Program-made: the position numbers and the translations under genes
Notes under the pieces: generated by a model
Database searches by the model: none
What the model was told of the DNA's origin: nothing
Seen by the model: the letters and a program-made list of their open reading frames with translations, nothing else
Shown: in pieces, positions 1-8,706 of the stretch
Layout: every line of letters starts with the position of its first letter
Numbering within the stretch: position 1 is the first letter of the stretch
Origin: Actinomycetota bacterium
GTDB lineage: Bacteria > Actinomycetota > Acidimicrobiia > Acidimicrobiales > JAMDDE01
NCBI GenBank assembly: GCA_023489235.1
Contig: JAMDDE010000019.1
Location: 1 to 34,767 of the forward strand
DNA length: 34,767 nt
Reading direction: 5' to 3'

Positions 1-960
<960 letters not shown>

Positions 961-968
961 GATCATCC

Positions 969-987
969 GGAACGAACAAGTCGTTCC
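969..987 (-). other. Leader hairpin next to the 16S 5' end
   Basis: A perfect 7-bp stem (GGAACGA / TCGTTCC) encloses a 5-base loop, 9 bases before the estimated mature 16S 5' end. It could form part of the processing structure of the 16S precursor. The partner strand downstream of 16S is outside the window, so the processing role is inference. Confidence 0.5.
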
Positions 988-1134
988 ATCGACCGAAGAG
1001 CTGACCTTGGAAGCGTACAACTTCCTCGTCAGATACAACTCGACCCATACCTTGAACGACGAGAACAAAGGATACCCTTGGTTCTCACTCGCTTCCGATA
1101 TTCCAGTCGAGCTGCTTTCAAGCTTTGGTTCACA

Positions 1135-1152
1135 GGTTGAGTGAACTCAACC
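1135..1152 (-). other. Leader tetraloop hairpin
   Basis: A perfect 7-bp stem GGTTGAG / CTCAACC closes a 4-base loop (TTCA in the transcript). It lies 40 bases after boxA in the rRNA leader. It has no T-run behind it, so it is not an intrinsic terminator. Confidence 0.5.
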
Positions 1153-1191
1153 TCGAACCAGCCCGCACTGGCTTTTGGCACTCACTGTTCC

Positions 1192-1205
1192 GTTTTCAAA
1201 GAGCA
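1192..1205 (-). promoter_or_regulatory. boxA antitermination element of the rRNA leader
   Basis: The transcript strand reads TGCTCTTTGAAAAC, very close to bacterial rrn boxA (E. coli core TGCTCTTTA) and to actinobacterial versions with TTTGAAAAC/TTTGAGAAC. It sits inside the 16S leader downstream of a hairpin (1212-1246), the usual boxB-boxA order. BoxA binds NusB/S10 and lets RNA polymerase ignore premature termination in untranslated rRNA. Confidence 0.8.
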
Positions 1206-1211
1206 ACTTCC

Positions 1212-1246
1212 GAACTCCCCACCAGTGTTACCACCTGTAAGAGTTC
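1212..1246 (-). promoter_or_regulatory. boxB-like hairpin upstream of boxA
   Basis: The arms GAACTC (transcript 1246-1241) and GAGTTC (1217-1212) pair, and inside them CAGGTG and CACTG can pair with a bulge. It precedes boxA by 6 bases. The boxB role is inferred from position. Confidence 0.45.
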
Positions 1247-1324
1247 AACTTCTTCATTATACCAGAAAGCTAACCTACACATATCCCGTCGCAACGGAAT
1301 ATTCGCTTTACTGAGCGGATCTTT

Positions 1325-1352
1325 ATTGTAACCGATTCCACGCAGTTGTCAA
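1325..1352 (-). promoter_or_regulatory. Strong sigma70-type promoter of the rRNA operon
   Basis: On the minus strand a perfect -35 box TTGACA (1352-1347) is followed by a 16-base spacer and TACAAT (1330-1325), one base from the consensus -10. Transcription would start near 1318 and give a leader of about 360 bases. The -35 lies only 52 bases beyond the mpg stop codon, so the rRNA operon follows the arg-mpg block on the same strand. Confidence 0.85.
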
Positions 1353-1403
1353 GGCCCCAGTAGAAAGAGCACTAACTCTCTGGTTCCTCGAGGCCTTTCC
1401 GAC

Positions 1404-2081
1404 CTACTTTGGACTTGTTTTGAATTTGCTTTGGACTTGCTTGCGACTTACTTTGGAGCGAGTACCGCTCGGTCGTGGGTTGGAGAATCGAGAGACATTG
1501 GGATCGCCCGCTATCCACCATCTCCACTCGTACTCTTGTCCATCTCGTATACCTATTCGCACTCCTTGGCCAAGTTCGGATGGGAGGAAACCGTCATCGA
1601 CTACCGTAACCCCTCTCTCTTTACTAACAAGATCTATCCCATCAAAGGTTCCGTCAATTCCCAGGGCTTGGCAGAGCTTGGCAGGCCCGCTGCCGATCTC
1701 GTGATCTGGTACTTGCTTCCCACCTCTTGCTTGACGCATTTCCTCTATCCCTTTGAGTGGGCTGATGGCACGGAGAAGCACAGCCTGAGCTATTCCCTGT
1801 GGAGCACAGACAATATTCGCACACCAATGCATGCCGTAAGTAAAGTACACATAGAGGTGCCCAGCAGGTCCGAACATAGTAGCATTCCGCTTGGTCATGC
1901 CTTTATAGGCATGCGAAGCAGGATCGCTCGATCCCCTGTAGGCCTCTACCTCTACTATGCGGCCCCAAAGATCCCCCTTCACCAACAGCTTCCCCAAAAG
2001 CGAAGGTGCTACCTCCAGGGCATCTCTCTCGAAAAAAGATCGCTCCAAGACCGTTGGATGTGCCCCAGGAGTCTCGCCCAC
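1404..2081 (-). CDS. mpg: DNA-3-methyladenine glycosylase (AAG/Mpg family)
   Basis: This 225-residue protein belongs to the alkyladenine glycosylase family, which flips out and removes alkylated purines (3-methyladenine, hypoxanthine) in base excision repair. The family core is clear: IVEVEAYRG (residues 42-50, with the expected catalytic Glu46 and Tyr48), DPASHAYKGMTKRNATMF, and HLYVYFTYGMHWCANIV around 74-90. The start is GTG at 2081, 21 bases after the argH stop, with a possible AAGGA ribosome site 11 bases upstream. It is the last gene of the arg block by position. The last 17-18 residues are a Lys/Ser-rich tail made from five 11-bp tandem repeats (1407-1461), not typical of the family. 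The function call is firm; the tail's role is unknown. Confidence 0.93.
   Translation of the reverse strand: MGETPGAHPTVLERSFFERDALEVAPSLLGKLLVKGDLWGRIVEVEAYRGSSDPASHAYKGMTKRNATMFGPAGHLYVYFTYGMHWCANIVCAPQGIAQAVLLRAISPLKGIEEMRQARGGKQVPDHEIGSGPAKLCQALGIDGTFDGIDLVSKERGVTVVDDGFLPSELGQGVRIGIRDGQEYEWRWWIAGDPNVSRFSNPRPSGTRSKVSRKQVQSKFKTSPK
1407..1461. repeat. Five tandem 11-bp repeats in the 3' end of mpg
   Basis: Plus-strand units are CTTTGGACTTG (1407-1417), TTTTGAATTTG (1418-1428), CTTTGGACTTG (1429-1439), CTTGCGACTTA (1440-1450) and CTTTGGAGCGA (1451-1461). Units 1 and 3 are identical and the others differ at 2-4 positions. Since 11 is not a multiple of 3, each unit is read in a different frame, producing the basic tail of the glycosylase. 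Confidence 0.8.
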
Positions 2082-2102
2082 TCTACTTCGATCCTTCGGT
2101 GC

Positions 2103-3515
2103 TCAAAAGCTGGTCTCACCTCTCTTATGCATACCGAAACCGTTCAACTGTTCGAGGCGCTCTGTCAAACGCGAAGACAACTTCCCTGTTTGCTCCTTGA
2201 CGGACACCTCGCTCGCCCCTCCATGCGTAACCCTCCTCGCCAAGGAGACTCCAGGCTCCATGAGCGAAATGGCCTCCTCTCCAAGGTCTGGATGAATGCG
2301 CACTAGCTCAGCCAAGGTGAGATGGCGTTCGCTGGCGTTCTTGACCAAAGAGGCAATCAATCCGTGCGCCTGCCGGAATGGCATACCCTTTGCCACCAGC
2401 CACTCTGCTAGGTCAACAGCTACTCCTTCCTCCCCGTCAGCTGCTTGTTTGGTTGTAGAGGTATTGAAGGAAAGAGTGGAGACGAGCCCGGTCATCGCCT
2501 CTAGAGCCAGAGATACTTGGTCAAGTGAGTCGAAGAGTGGCTCCTTGTCTTCTTGGAGGTCACGATTGTAGGCAAGGGGTAGCCCCTTGAGGGTTGCCAA
2601 AAAGCCAGCTAGGTTTCCCAACAACCGTCCTGACTTGCCTCTGGTCAGTTCAGCTATATCAGGATTCTTCTTCTGGGGCAGCATGGAACTCCCTGTGGCA
2701 TAGGCATCAGCTATGGTAATAAAACCAAACTCCTGGGTAGACCATATGACTATCTCCTCACCGATCCGTGACAGATGAACACCAAGAAGAGCTAGATCGA
2801 ACAGAGCCTCAGCCACATAGTCCCTATCGCTCACTGCATCCATGGAGTTGTCAAATGAGGAAGAGAATCCCAACTCGCTAGCTACATACTCAGGATCGAG
2901 CGGCAAGGATGATCCGGCTAGTGCCCCAGCCCCTAAAGGTGACACGTTCATCCGATGCAGAGTGGAGACTATGCGGTCCAGATCCCTATCCAATGCCCAA
3001 GCATGTGCAAGGAGATGATGAGCTATGGGAACTGGCTGGGCCCGCTGCATATGGGTATACCCAGGCATGTAGGCCTCGTGCAACCTCGTTGACTGATCGA
3101 GGAGGGCTCGGCAAAGGCCGACGATCTTGATCCCGATCTCAACTAGATCATGCCTGAGCAGCAGCCGCGTAGCAGTGGTTACCTGGTCATTTCTTGACCT
3201 GCCCGTATGCAGTTTGGCACCGATCTCCCCTGCAATCTCGGTCACTCGTCTCTCAATCGCCGTGTGGATGTCTTCGTCGGAGGGAAGAAAAGTAAATGCT
3301 CCCTCCACCAGCTCCTTTTTTACATGCGTCAACGCCGTGACCAGAATTTGGGCTTCCTCATTGGAGATTATCCCGGCTTTGGCCAATCCATTCACGTGAG
3401 CAAGTGACCCTTCGATGTCGTAAGGGCCCAGTCGACGATCGAAATGGATACTAGAGCTGTAAGCATCTAACTCGGGAGCAGCACCATCTGGCAAACGCGA
3501 CTGCCACAAGGTCAT
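2103..3515 (-). CDS. argH: Argininosuccinate lyase
   Basis: ArgH splits argininosuccinate into arginine and fumarate, the last step of arginine synthesis, in the cytoplasm. The 470-residue product has the normal family length and shows the fumarase/aspartase superfamily blocks: HTGRSRNDQV near residue 110, GYTHMQRAQPV near 155, and the signature GSSMLPQKKNPD near 280. The start is ATG at 3515, whose ATGA overlaps the argG stop; the argG 3' end (a GGGGGG run about 13 bases upstream) supplies a ribosome site. A longer in-frame extension to 3596 exists but lies fully inside argG. It is translationally coupled to argG and followed after 21 bases by mpg. Confidence 0.97.
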   Translation of the reverse strand: MTLWQSRLPDGAAPELDAYSSSIHFDRRLGPYDIEGSLAHVNGLAKAGIISNEEAQILVTALTHVKKELVEGAFTFLPSDEDIHTAIERRVTEIAGEIGAKLHTGRSRNDQVTTATRLLLRHDLVEIGIKIVGLCRALLDQSTRLHEAYMPGYTHMQRAQPVPIAHHLLAHAWALDRDLDRIVSTLHRMNVSPLGAGALAGSSLPLDPEYVASELGFSSSFDNSMDAVSDRDYVAEALFDLALLGVHLSRIGEEIVIWSTQEFGFITIADAYATGSSMLPQKKNPDIAELTRGKSGRLLGNLAGFLATLKGLPLAYNRDLQEDKEPLFDSLDQVSLALEAMTGLVSTLSFNTSTTKQAADGEEGVAVDLAEWLVAKGMPFRQAHGLIASLVKNASERHLTLAELVRIHPDLGEEAISLMEPGVSLARRVTHGGASEVSVKEQTGKLSSRLTERLEQLNGFGMHKRGETSF

Positions 3516-4741
3516 CGTGGATCTTTCCCCCCTGGTTTGCCAAAGGAGGTTCCTAGGCCTTGACGCCTCGACCAAGTAGCAATCCCGAGTCCCCATATGC
3601 GCACGAACCCTTCTGCATCCTTGTGATTGAAGCTGTCCGCGGCCTCATAGGTAGCTAAGTTGTAGTCATACAAGCTATAAGGACTACGTCTTCCCACTAC
3701 ATAACAACGTCCACCAGACTCACAACGAAGTCGCACCTCACCGGTCACGTACCGCTGCGTGCTAGCGATAAAGGCATCGTAGGCTTCCCTCAAGGGAGAG
3801 TACCACAGTCCGTCATAGACCAGCTCTGCCCACCGAGGTTCCATACGAGCCTTCTCATGGGCTAAATCTCTCTCCAAGGTAAGGCTCTCTAGATCGGCAT
3901 GGGCCAGAATCAAAGCGAGGGATCCAGGACATTCGTAGACCTCCCTGCTTTTTATACCCACCCTGCGATTCTCGACCATGTCCACTCGACCAAATCCATA
4001 CGACCCAACAATTGAGCCGATGTCCTCTATGAGCTGTTCCAATGGCATGGACCGACCATCCAGGGAGACCGGAATGCCTTCTTCAAAACCTATGGTTATC
4101 TCTCGCTCACCGGTTGCTCGGGGACGAGTCAACTCAAAGACGTCCTCCGGTGGGCTTTGCCAGGGGTCCTCCAGGACACCACATTCAATAGCTCTTCCCC
4201 ATAGGTTGGCATCGATAGAGTAAGGGTTTTCCCTGGTCGCTTGTATCTCTATACCGTGCTCATGAGCGTAGGATATAGAATCTTCCCTGGTAAGGGTCCA
4301 ATCTCTCACAGGAGCTATGATCTCCAGATCGGGGGCCAGGGCCATCACGGATACCTCGAATCTTACTTGGTCGTTGCCCTTCCCAGTTGCCCCATGGGCT
4401 ACAGCAGTAGCGCTGTGCAGACGAGCCTGCTCCACCAAGTGACGGGCAATGACCGGCCTGGACATCGCTGATACCAATGGATACTTCCCTTCGTAAAGGG
4501 CATTGGCGCGCACGGCAGAGGATATGAACTCGGAGGCAAACTCTGCTCGTGCATCCACTACTACTACATCCACTGCGCCTGCGCTACTAGCTCTCCGTGA
4601 GAGTGCTTCCTCGTCGACTCCCTGGCCAACATCAATGGCAACCGCTATGACCTCTACCCCTAAGTTATCGGTCATCCACCGTACCGCCACCGAGGTATCC
4701 AAACCACCACTGTAAGCTAGTACAACTCTTTTCTTGGCCAC
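3512..4741 (-). CDS. argG: Argininosuccinate synthase
   Basis: ArgG joins citrulline and aspartate at the cost of ATP to form argininosuccinate. The 409-residue product starts KKRVVLAYSGGLDTSV, containing the PP-loop ATP-binding motif SGGLDTS (residues 11-17), and has the typical HGATGKGNDQVRFE and substrate-binding blocks. The start is GTG at 4741, chosen because AAAGGAG lies 8 bases upstream; a TTG at 4759 lies upstream of this ribosome site. The last 4 bases overlap argH. A 124-base gap separates it from argR, the largest gap in the arg cluster, so argGH could have extra control there, though I see no convincing promoter in it. Confidence 0.97.
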   Translation of the reverse strand: MAKKRVVLAYSGGLDTSVAVRWMTDNLGVEVIAVAIDVGQGVDEEALSRRASSAGAVDVVVVDARAEFASEFISSAVRANALYEGKYPLVSAMSRPVIARHLVEQARLHSATAVAHGATGKGNDQVRFEVSVMALAPDLEIIAPVRDWTLTREDSISYAHEHGIEIQATRENPYSIDANLWGRAIECGVLEDPWQSPPEDVFELTRPRATGEREITIGFEEGIPVSLDGRSMPLEQLIEDIGSIVGSYGFGRVDMVENRRVGIKSREVYECPGSLALILAHADLESLTLERDLAHEKARMEPRWAELVYDGLWYSPLREAYDAFIASTQRYVTGEVRLRCESGGRCYVVGRRSPYSLYDYNLATYEAADSFNHKDAEGFVRIWGLGIATWSRRQGLGTSFGKPGGKDPR

Positions 4742-4865
4742 TCTATTATCTCCTTTCAACCTTCAAACTTCAGCCCCACTCAAAAGTGCTTTATCACCAG
4801 ATGAGCGAACAGATGCCATAGGGAATGGCGTGCTAGAAGACATATCCGACCGACATCTCACGGCT
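4742..4865 (-). other. argR-argG intergenic region
   Basis: The gap holds the argG ribosome site (AAAGGAG, about 4750-4756) and short TTTGAAG/GTTGAAAG near-repeats before it. I see no clear terminator, promoter or ARG box. It is the only sizeable break in the arg cluster. Confidence 0.5.
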
Positions 4866-5339
4866 CTAGGCTATGCCGGACATCTCGGTTATGATCTTTG
4901 TCAAGGCCTTGCCTCCAACATCCTCTACGGCAACAACAAGCACGGTATCGTCTCCTGCAACTGTACCCACTATTTCCTTGAGCCCAGCACGATCCAGCGC
5001 TGAGGCAACTACATGGGCTGAACCAGGAGGCGTCTTCAGGACGACTATGTTGGCAGAGCAAGCCACATCCACTACCCACTCCGAGAGGACCCTTCGAAGA
5101 TGATCGGTAGGGACGATCTGTTCAGCAGGAAGTTCGGGTATGGCATACACGCTCAAACCCCCTGGAGCTCTTACTTTGACAGCGCCTAGTTCTTCAAGAT
5201 CGCGTGATACCGTAGCTTGAGTAGCCTCAACCCCTTCCCTGCGCAACAATTCCACCACCTCAGCCTGACTAGTAACCGGAAACGACTCCAGGAGTTGAGC
5301 GATCTTATGCTGACGCTGCCTCTTGGATAGTCTGCCCAT
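4866..5339 (-). CDS. argR: Arginine repressor ArgR
   Basis: ArgR is the hexameric arginine-dependent DNA-binding regulator of the pathway. The 157-residue product has the N-terminal winged helix-turn-helix with the hallmark TVSRDLEELG (residues 43-52) and the C-terminal oligomerisation/arginine-binding domain with GTVAGDDT (125-132), whose Asp pair contacts arginine. The start is ATG at 5339, 5 bases after the argF stop; an upstream in-frame extension lies inside argF. Its place between argF and argG is typical of actinobacterial arg clusters and lets the repressor be produced from the operon it should regulate. Confidence 0.96.
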   Translation of the reverse strand: MGRLSKRQRQHKIAQLLESFPVTSQAEVVELLRREGVEATQATVSRDLEELGAVKVRAPGGLSVYAIPELPAEQIVPTDHLRRVLSEWVVDVACSANIVVLKTPPGSAHVVASALDRAGLKEIVGTVAGDDTVLVVAVEDVGGKALTKIITEMSGIA

Positions 5340-5344
5340 AGCTG

Positions 5345-6307
5345 TTACTCGATTGAATTGGATGCCAGAGCCAAGAACGTCAACAGTCCCCTCATTGCCC
5401 GCATACGATTGGCAGCTTGCACCCATACCTTGCTGTTTGGGCTCTCCAGCACTTCATCTGTGATCTCCTCACCTCTATGTGCTGGTAGACAGTGCATAAC
5501 CAGCGCTCCCTCAGCTGCATGTTGCAGAAGCGTAGTATCAACAGTAAACCCAGTAAAAGCTCGGAGTCGTTCCTCTCGCTCGGCCTCTTGGCCCATTGAG
5601 ATCCATACATCGGTGTAGATGGCCTCAACACCCTCTACTGCTTCTTGGGGATCGTGGAATTGCTCTACACTCCCGCCAAGTCCATTGAGGTGAGCAACTT
5701 CCTGACTGCCCAACCCATACCCTGGAGGTGAAGCAATTCTCACCCTCATGCCCATCATCGAGCAGGCTGCTGTCAGAGAACGGCAGACGTTGTTGGCGTC
5801 TCCGACATAGGCGATGGAGCGCCCCTCCAGACCGCCCAGGAAGTCCCGTAGAGTGAGAACGTCCGCTAAAGCTTGGCACGGATGAGAGTGATCGGACAAG
5901 AGGTTAACTACACTGACTCGAGCACTCGCTCGATCAAGAGCAGCGGCCATACGCTGAAGTACATCATGGTTGCCGACTCTGGCCGCAATGACAGAGTGAT
6001 AACAAGCCAAGGTACGAGCGATGTCCTCCGCTGACTCCCGGGTATCCACCCCTACTTCATCATTGCTCATGGACAACGGATGACCACCTAAAGATACTAC
6101 TGCCATCTCTGTGGAGTTGCGCGTACGATTGGATGGCTTGGCCATCAATACCGCTACCCCGCGCCCCTCTAGCACTCTAGGCAAACTCGAGCTGGCAGAG
6201 AGGGCGAGGACTTCCATCAACTCCTTGGTGTTCAAGTCCTCCATGTCAAGGAAGTGTCGGCCAAAGGACGCCCTGGCATGCTCGATACTGGTAACGCTCT
6301 CTTCCAT
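5345..6307 (-). CDS. argF: Ornithine carbamoyltransferase
   Basis: ArgF transfers carbamoyl from carbamoyl phosphate to ornithine, giving citrulline. The product (320 residues from ATG 6307) has the carbamoyl-phosphate site SNRTR (59-63), where most family members have STRTR, then HPCQALAD (142-149), the ornithine-side SMGQE (237-241) and the HCLPAHRG loop (272-279) with the catalytic Cys. The HCLP and SMG motifs favour ornithine over N-acetylornithine as substrate. A TTG at 6316 would give a 4-base overlap with argD; ATG 6307 is preferred as the stronger start codon. The gene lies between argD and argR with almost no spacing. Confidence 0.95.
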   Translation of the reverse strand: MEESVTSIEHARASFGRHFLDMEDLNTKELMEVLALSASSSLPRVLEGRGVAVLMAKPSNRTRNSTEMAVVSLGGHPLSMSNDEVGVDTRESAEDIARTLACYHSVIAARVGNHDVLQRMAAALDRASARVSVVNLLSDHSHPCQALADVLTLRDFLGGLEGRSIAYVGDANNVCRSLTAACSMMGMRVRIASPPGYGLGSQEVAHLNGLGGSVEQFHDPQEAVEGVEAIYTDVWISMGQEAEREERLRAFTGFTVDTTLLQHAAEGALVMHCLPAHRGEEITDEVLESPNSKVWVQAANRMRAMRGLLTFLALASNSIE

Positions 6308-6312
6308 GGCTG

Positions 6313-7656
6313 TCAATCACTCGTCTCCTCGGAGATGATCTCCTCTCTGCCTGCCGTACCACTCTCGAGAGGTAGTTGACCAGGTCCCCTCTCCGACCAG
6401 CTGAGCCGCTGCTCCGATCCACTATCGAGCTCTTCAGCAACGGAACCGTCGGAAGAGGATATAGATGAAAGAACCTTGGTCAGTATACGGCAGGCCTGAT
6501 CGACCTCGTCTTCGCTGACCAACAACGGAGGGGCCAATCTAATGGCCTCACTGGCTACAGCATTGATCACGAGCCCTTCCTTCAGAGCTGCATCGGCAAC
6601 TGTCGTTGAACTGATGCCCTCCTCCAGGACAGCAGCGAGCAGAAGTCCCTTCCCTCGCACATCCTTCACTCCTGGAATGTCCTTTAACTGTCGCTTTAGC
6701 TGTTCACCTCGGCGTACAGCTCTCTCCGTGACAACCTCGTCCCGCATGACCTTCAAAGTAGCTAGGGCTGCTGCCGCTGCCAGAGGCTGCCCTCCGAACG
6801 TACTGCCGTGATAGCCCGGCTGGAATGCCGCTGCCACCTCTGGCTTTGCCCAACAAGCACCAATAGGTACTCCGTTGCCTAGCGCCTTGGCCACCGTCAC
6901 GATGTCCGGAACTATCCCTTCGTGTTGGAAGGCGAACCAACTTCCTGTACGACCCAGACCAGTCTGTATCTCGTCTACGATCAGCAGTACACCATGCTCG
7001 TCGCATAATTTGCGAACACCTCTCAAGTAACCTGCCGAGGGTTGGATTACTCCTGCCTCACCTTGAACAGCCTCCACTAGGACAGCAGCTACATCCGAAT
7101 CGTGAAGACGGATTTCCAAGGCCTCTAGATCGTCATAAGCTACATGCCTGAAGCCTTCAGGCAAAGGTTGGAATGGTCGATGCTTCTCCACCTGTCCGGT
7201 GGCATGGAGAGTTGCAAGAGTCCTGCCGTGAAAGGAACCGACGGTGCTCACCACCACATATTTGGACGGTCCCCCCCAAGCTCGGGCAAGTTTGATTGCA
7301 GCCTCATTGGCTTCAGCTCCTGAGTTGGCGAAGAACACTCGCCCTCCTACCTCGGTCGTCCCTCCGCCAATCAGTAGGTCCAGTTCATAGGCCAATCGAG
7401 GAGCTAGTTCGTTCCTGTAGAGATTGGAGACGTGCAAAAGGGTCCTGGCCTGCTCACACAGCGCATCTGCTATTGCAGGGTGGGCATGCCCAAGAGAACA
7501 TACAGCTATACCTGATAGAAAGTCCAAGTACCTCTTCCCTGTCTCATCGAAGAGATAGGTGCCCTCTCCCCTCACGAAACGAACCTCTGCTGGCCGGTAA
7601 GTAGCCATCAAAAAATGATCCAGTTGTTCAATTGGCTTACTGTTCATTTCGATCAC
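6313..7656 (-). CDS. argD: Acetylornithine aminotransferase
   Basis: ArgD is a PLP-dependent class III aminotransferase that converts N-acetylglutamate semialdehyde to N-acetylornithine. Visible motifs are FFANSGAEANEAAIKLAR (108-125), FHGRTLA (142-148), the PLP-contacting VDEIQTGLGRTG (227-238) and the Schiff-base Lys257 in VAKALGNG. The GTG at 7656 overlaps the argB stop (GTGA); ATG 7647 is an alternative. The enzyme core ends near residue 396, yet the frame continues for about 51 residues of a Ser/Glu/Gly-rich tail (6313-6468) before its stop overlaps the argF start region. The tail looks disordered and is not part of the known fold. Confidence 0.95.
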   Translation of the reverse strand: MIEMNSKPIEQLDHFLMATYRPAEVRFVRGEGTYLFDETGKRYLDFLSGIAVCSLGHAHPAIADALCEQARTLLHVSNLYRNELAPRLAYELDLLIGGGTTEVGGRVFFANSGAEANEAAIKLARAWGGPSKYVVVSTVGSFHGRTLATLHATGQVEKHRPFQPLPEGFRHVAYDDLEALEIRLHDSDVAAVLVEAVQGEAGVIQPSAGYLRGVRKLCDEHGVLLIVDEIQTGLGRTGSWFAFQHEGIVPDIVTVAKALGNGVPIGACWAKPEVAAAFQPGYHGSTFGGQPLAAAAALATLKVMRDEVVTERAVRRGEQLKRQLKDIPGVKDVRGKGLLLAAVLEEGISSTTVADAALKEGLVINAVASEAIRLAPPLLVSEDEVDQACRILTKVLSSISSSDGSVAEELDSGSEQRLSWSERGPGQLPLESGTAGREEIISEETSD

Positions 7657-8648
7657 TCGTCCGCTCCAACCGAGGCTACTCCCATTCCTTCCTCGTCCGG
7701 GATGACCATCGTCCCCACTCCCTCATCGGTGAAAATTTCCAACAATATTGCATGCGCTACACGCCCATCAGCTATGTGCGCACGTCCAACCCCGTTTTGT
7801 ACTGCTTTGATACAGGTTTTCGCTTTGGGGATCATTCCCCCTCCAATTGAAGAGCTGTCCACCAAGGAGGAGAGCTCCGATACGGTCACCTCCCTGACCA
7901 GTGAGGTTGGATCGGCTAGATCTCGCATCAACCCCTCTACATCGGTGAGGAACACCAACTTCTCCGCCCCCAGCGCCTCCGCCAAGGCACCTGCTGCAAC
8001 ATCGGCATTGATATTGTAAGGCTGCCCAGAGCTGTCCGATCCAATGGTCGCTACGACTGGGATCAATCCCTCTGCGAGCAGCCTCTCGATGATGGTGGGA
8101 TCCACTCTGTCCACGCTACCCACGAAGCCCAGGTCAGGATCGACAGCACTGGCGAGCAGAAGTCCGGCATCCTCGCCCGAAAGACCAACGGCTAAGGGGC
8201 CGTGCACATTGACAGCGCCCACGATGTCCCGATTGATCTTTCCTACCAGCACCATTCTTGCTATGTCCAAAGTCTCTGCATCGGTTACCCTGAGCCCTTC
8301 ACGAAACTCTGGAACCTTGCCAAGTCGCTCCATCAGTTGTCCTATCTGTGGACCACCTCCATGGACGCATACAGGCTTCATGCCTACTGAACGCATGGCT
8401 ACAAGATCATCAGCAAAGCTCTGCAAGCTAGCACGATCCTCGGCAGCTCTGCCGCCAAGCTTGATCACTACCGTCTTCCCCCAGAAGCGCCTTATGTACG
8501 GGAGCGCTTCTACCAAGACTGCTGCCTTCACACCAGCAGGCAAGTCGTGTCGATCCTTCCCTCCTGGATCATCGCTGAACGATTTCGAAGTCCTCCTTGC
8601 CTCACCTCGACGGTATTCATCCGAGTACGAACCAATCATTCCACACAT
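7653..8648 (-). CDS. argB: Acetylglutamate kinase (arginine-sensitive type)
   Basis: ArgB phosphorylates N-acetylglutamate, usually the feedback-controlled step. The amino acid kinase fold is shown by VVIKLGG, VHGGGPQIGQLM and the C-terminal DGRVAHAILLEIFTDEGVGTMV. The segment LVEALPYIRRFWGKT before the first strand is the N-terminal helix that builds the hexamer in arginine-inhibited kinases, so inhibition by arginine is likely. The start is uncertain: ATG 8648 with a GGGGGA stretch about 13 bases upstream is used here, ATG 8639 and TTG 8696 are alternatives. Any of these leaves roughly 40-60 residues before the helix, longer than usual, with a polar non-conserved sequence. Its stop overlaps argD. 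Confidence 0.94.
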   Translation of the reverse strand: MCGMIGSYSDEYRRGEARRTSKSFSDDPGGKDRHDLPAGVKAAVLVEALPYIRRFWGKTVVIKLGGRAAEDRASLQSFADDLVAMRSVGMKPVCVHGGGPQIGQLMERLGKVPEFREGLRVTDAETLDIARMVLVGKINRDIVGAVNVHGPLAVGLSGEDAGLLLASAVDPDLGFVGSVDRVDPTIIERLLAEGLIPVVATIGSDSSGQPYNINADVAAGALAEALGAEKLVFLTDVEGLMRDLADPTSLVREVTVSELSSLVDSSSIGGGMIPKAKTCIKAVQNGVGRAHIADGRVAHAILLEIFTDEGVGTMVIPDEEGMGVASVGADE

Positions 8649-8706
8649 CGTCCGCTTCGATCCCCCTGCGCAACGGCCAGCCTTCTCCACGAGCAATCAT
8701 TCGTCA

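Larger units (their letters stand above)
961..1324 (-). other. 16S rRNA leader region
   Basis: This stretch of about 365 bases lies between the 16S 5' end and the rRNA promoter and holds no credible gene. Short open frames exist but match nothing and overlap structured RNA signals. In transcript order it contains a boxB-like hairpin (1246-1212), a boxA antiterminator (1205-1192), a 7-bp tetraloop hairpin (1152-1135) and a 7-bp hairpin next to the 16S start (987-969). These are expected parts of a bacterial rrn leader for antitermination and RNase III processing. Confidence 0.8.

Noticed and set aside
1353-1403. Intrinsic terminator between mpg and the rRNA promoter
   Set aside because: Only a weak 6-bp stem with a G-T pair (AGAGAG/CTCTTT) can be drawn, with no T-run, so I do not call a terminator.
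1431-2306. Long plus-strand open frame of 291 codons opposite mpg and the argH end
   Set aside because: It is antisense to two well supported genes, has no recognisable motif, and is a typical shadow frame.
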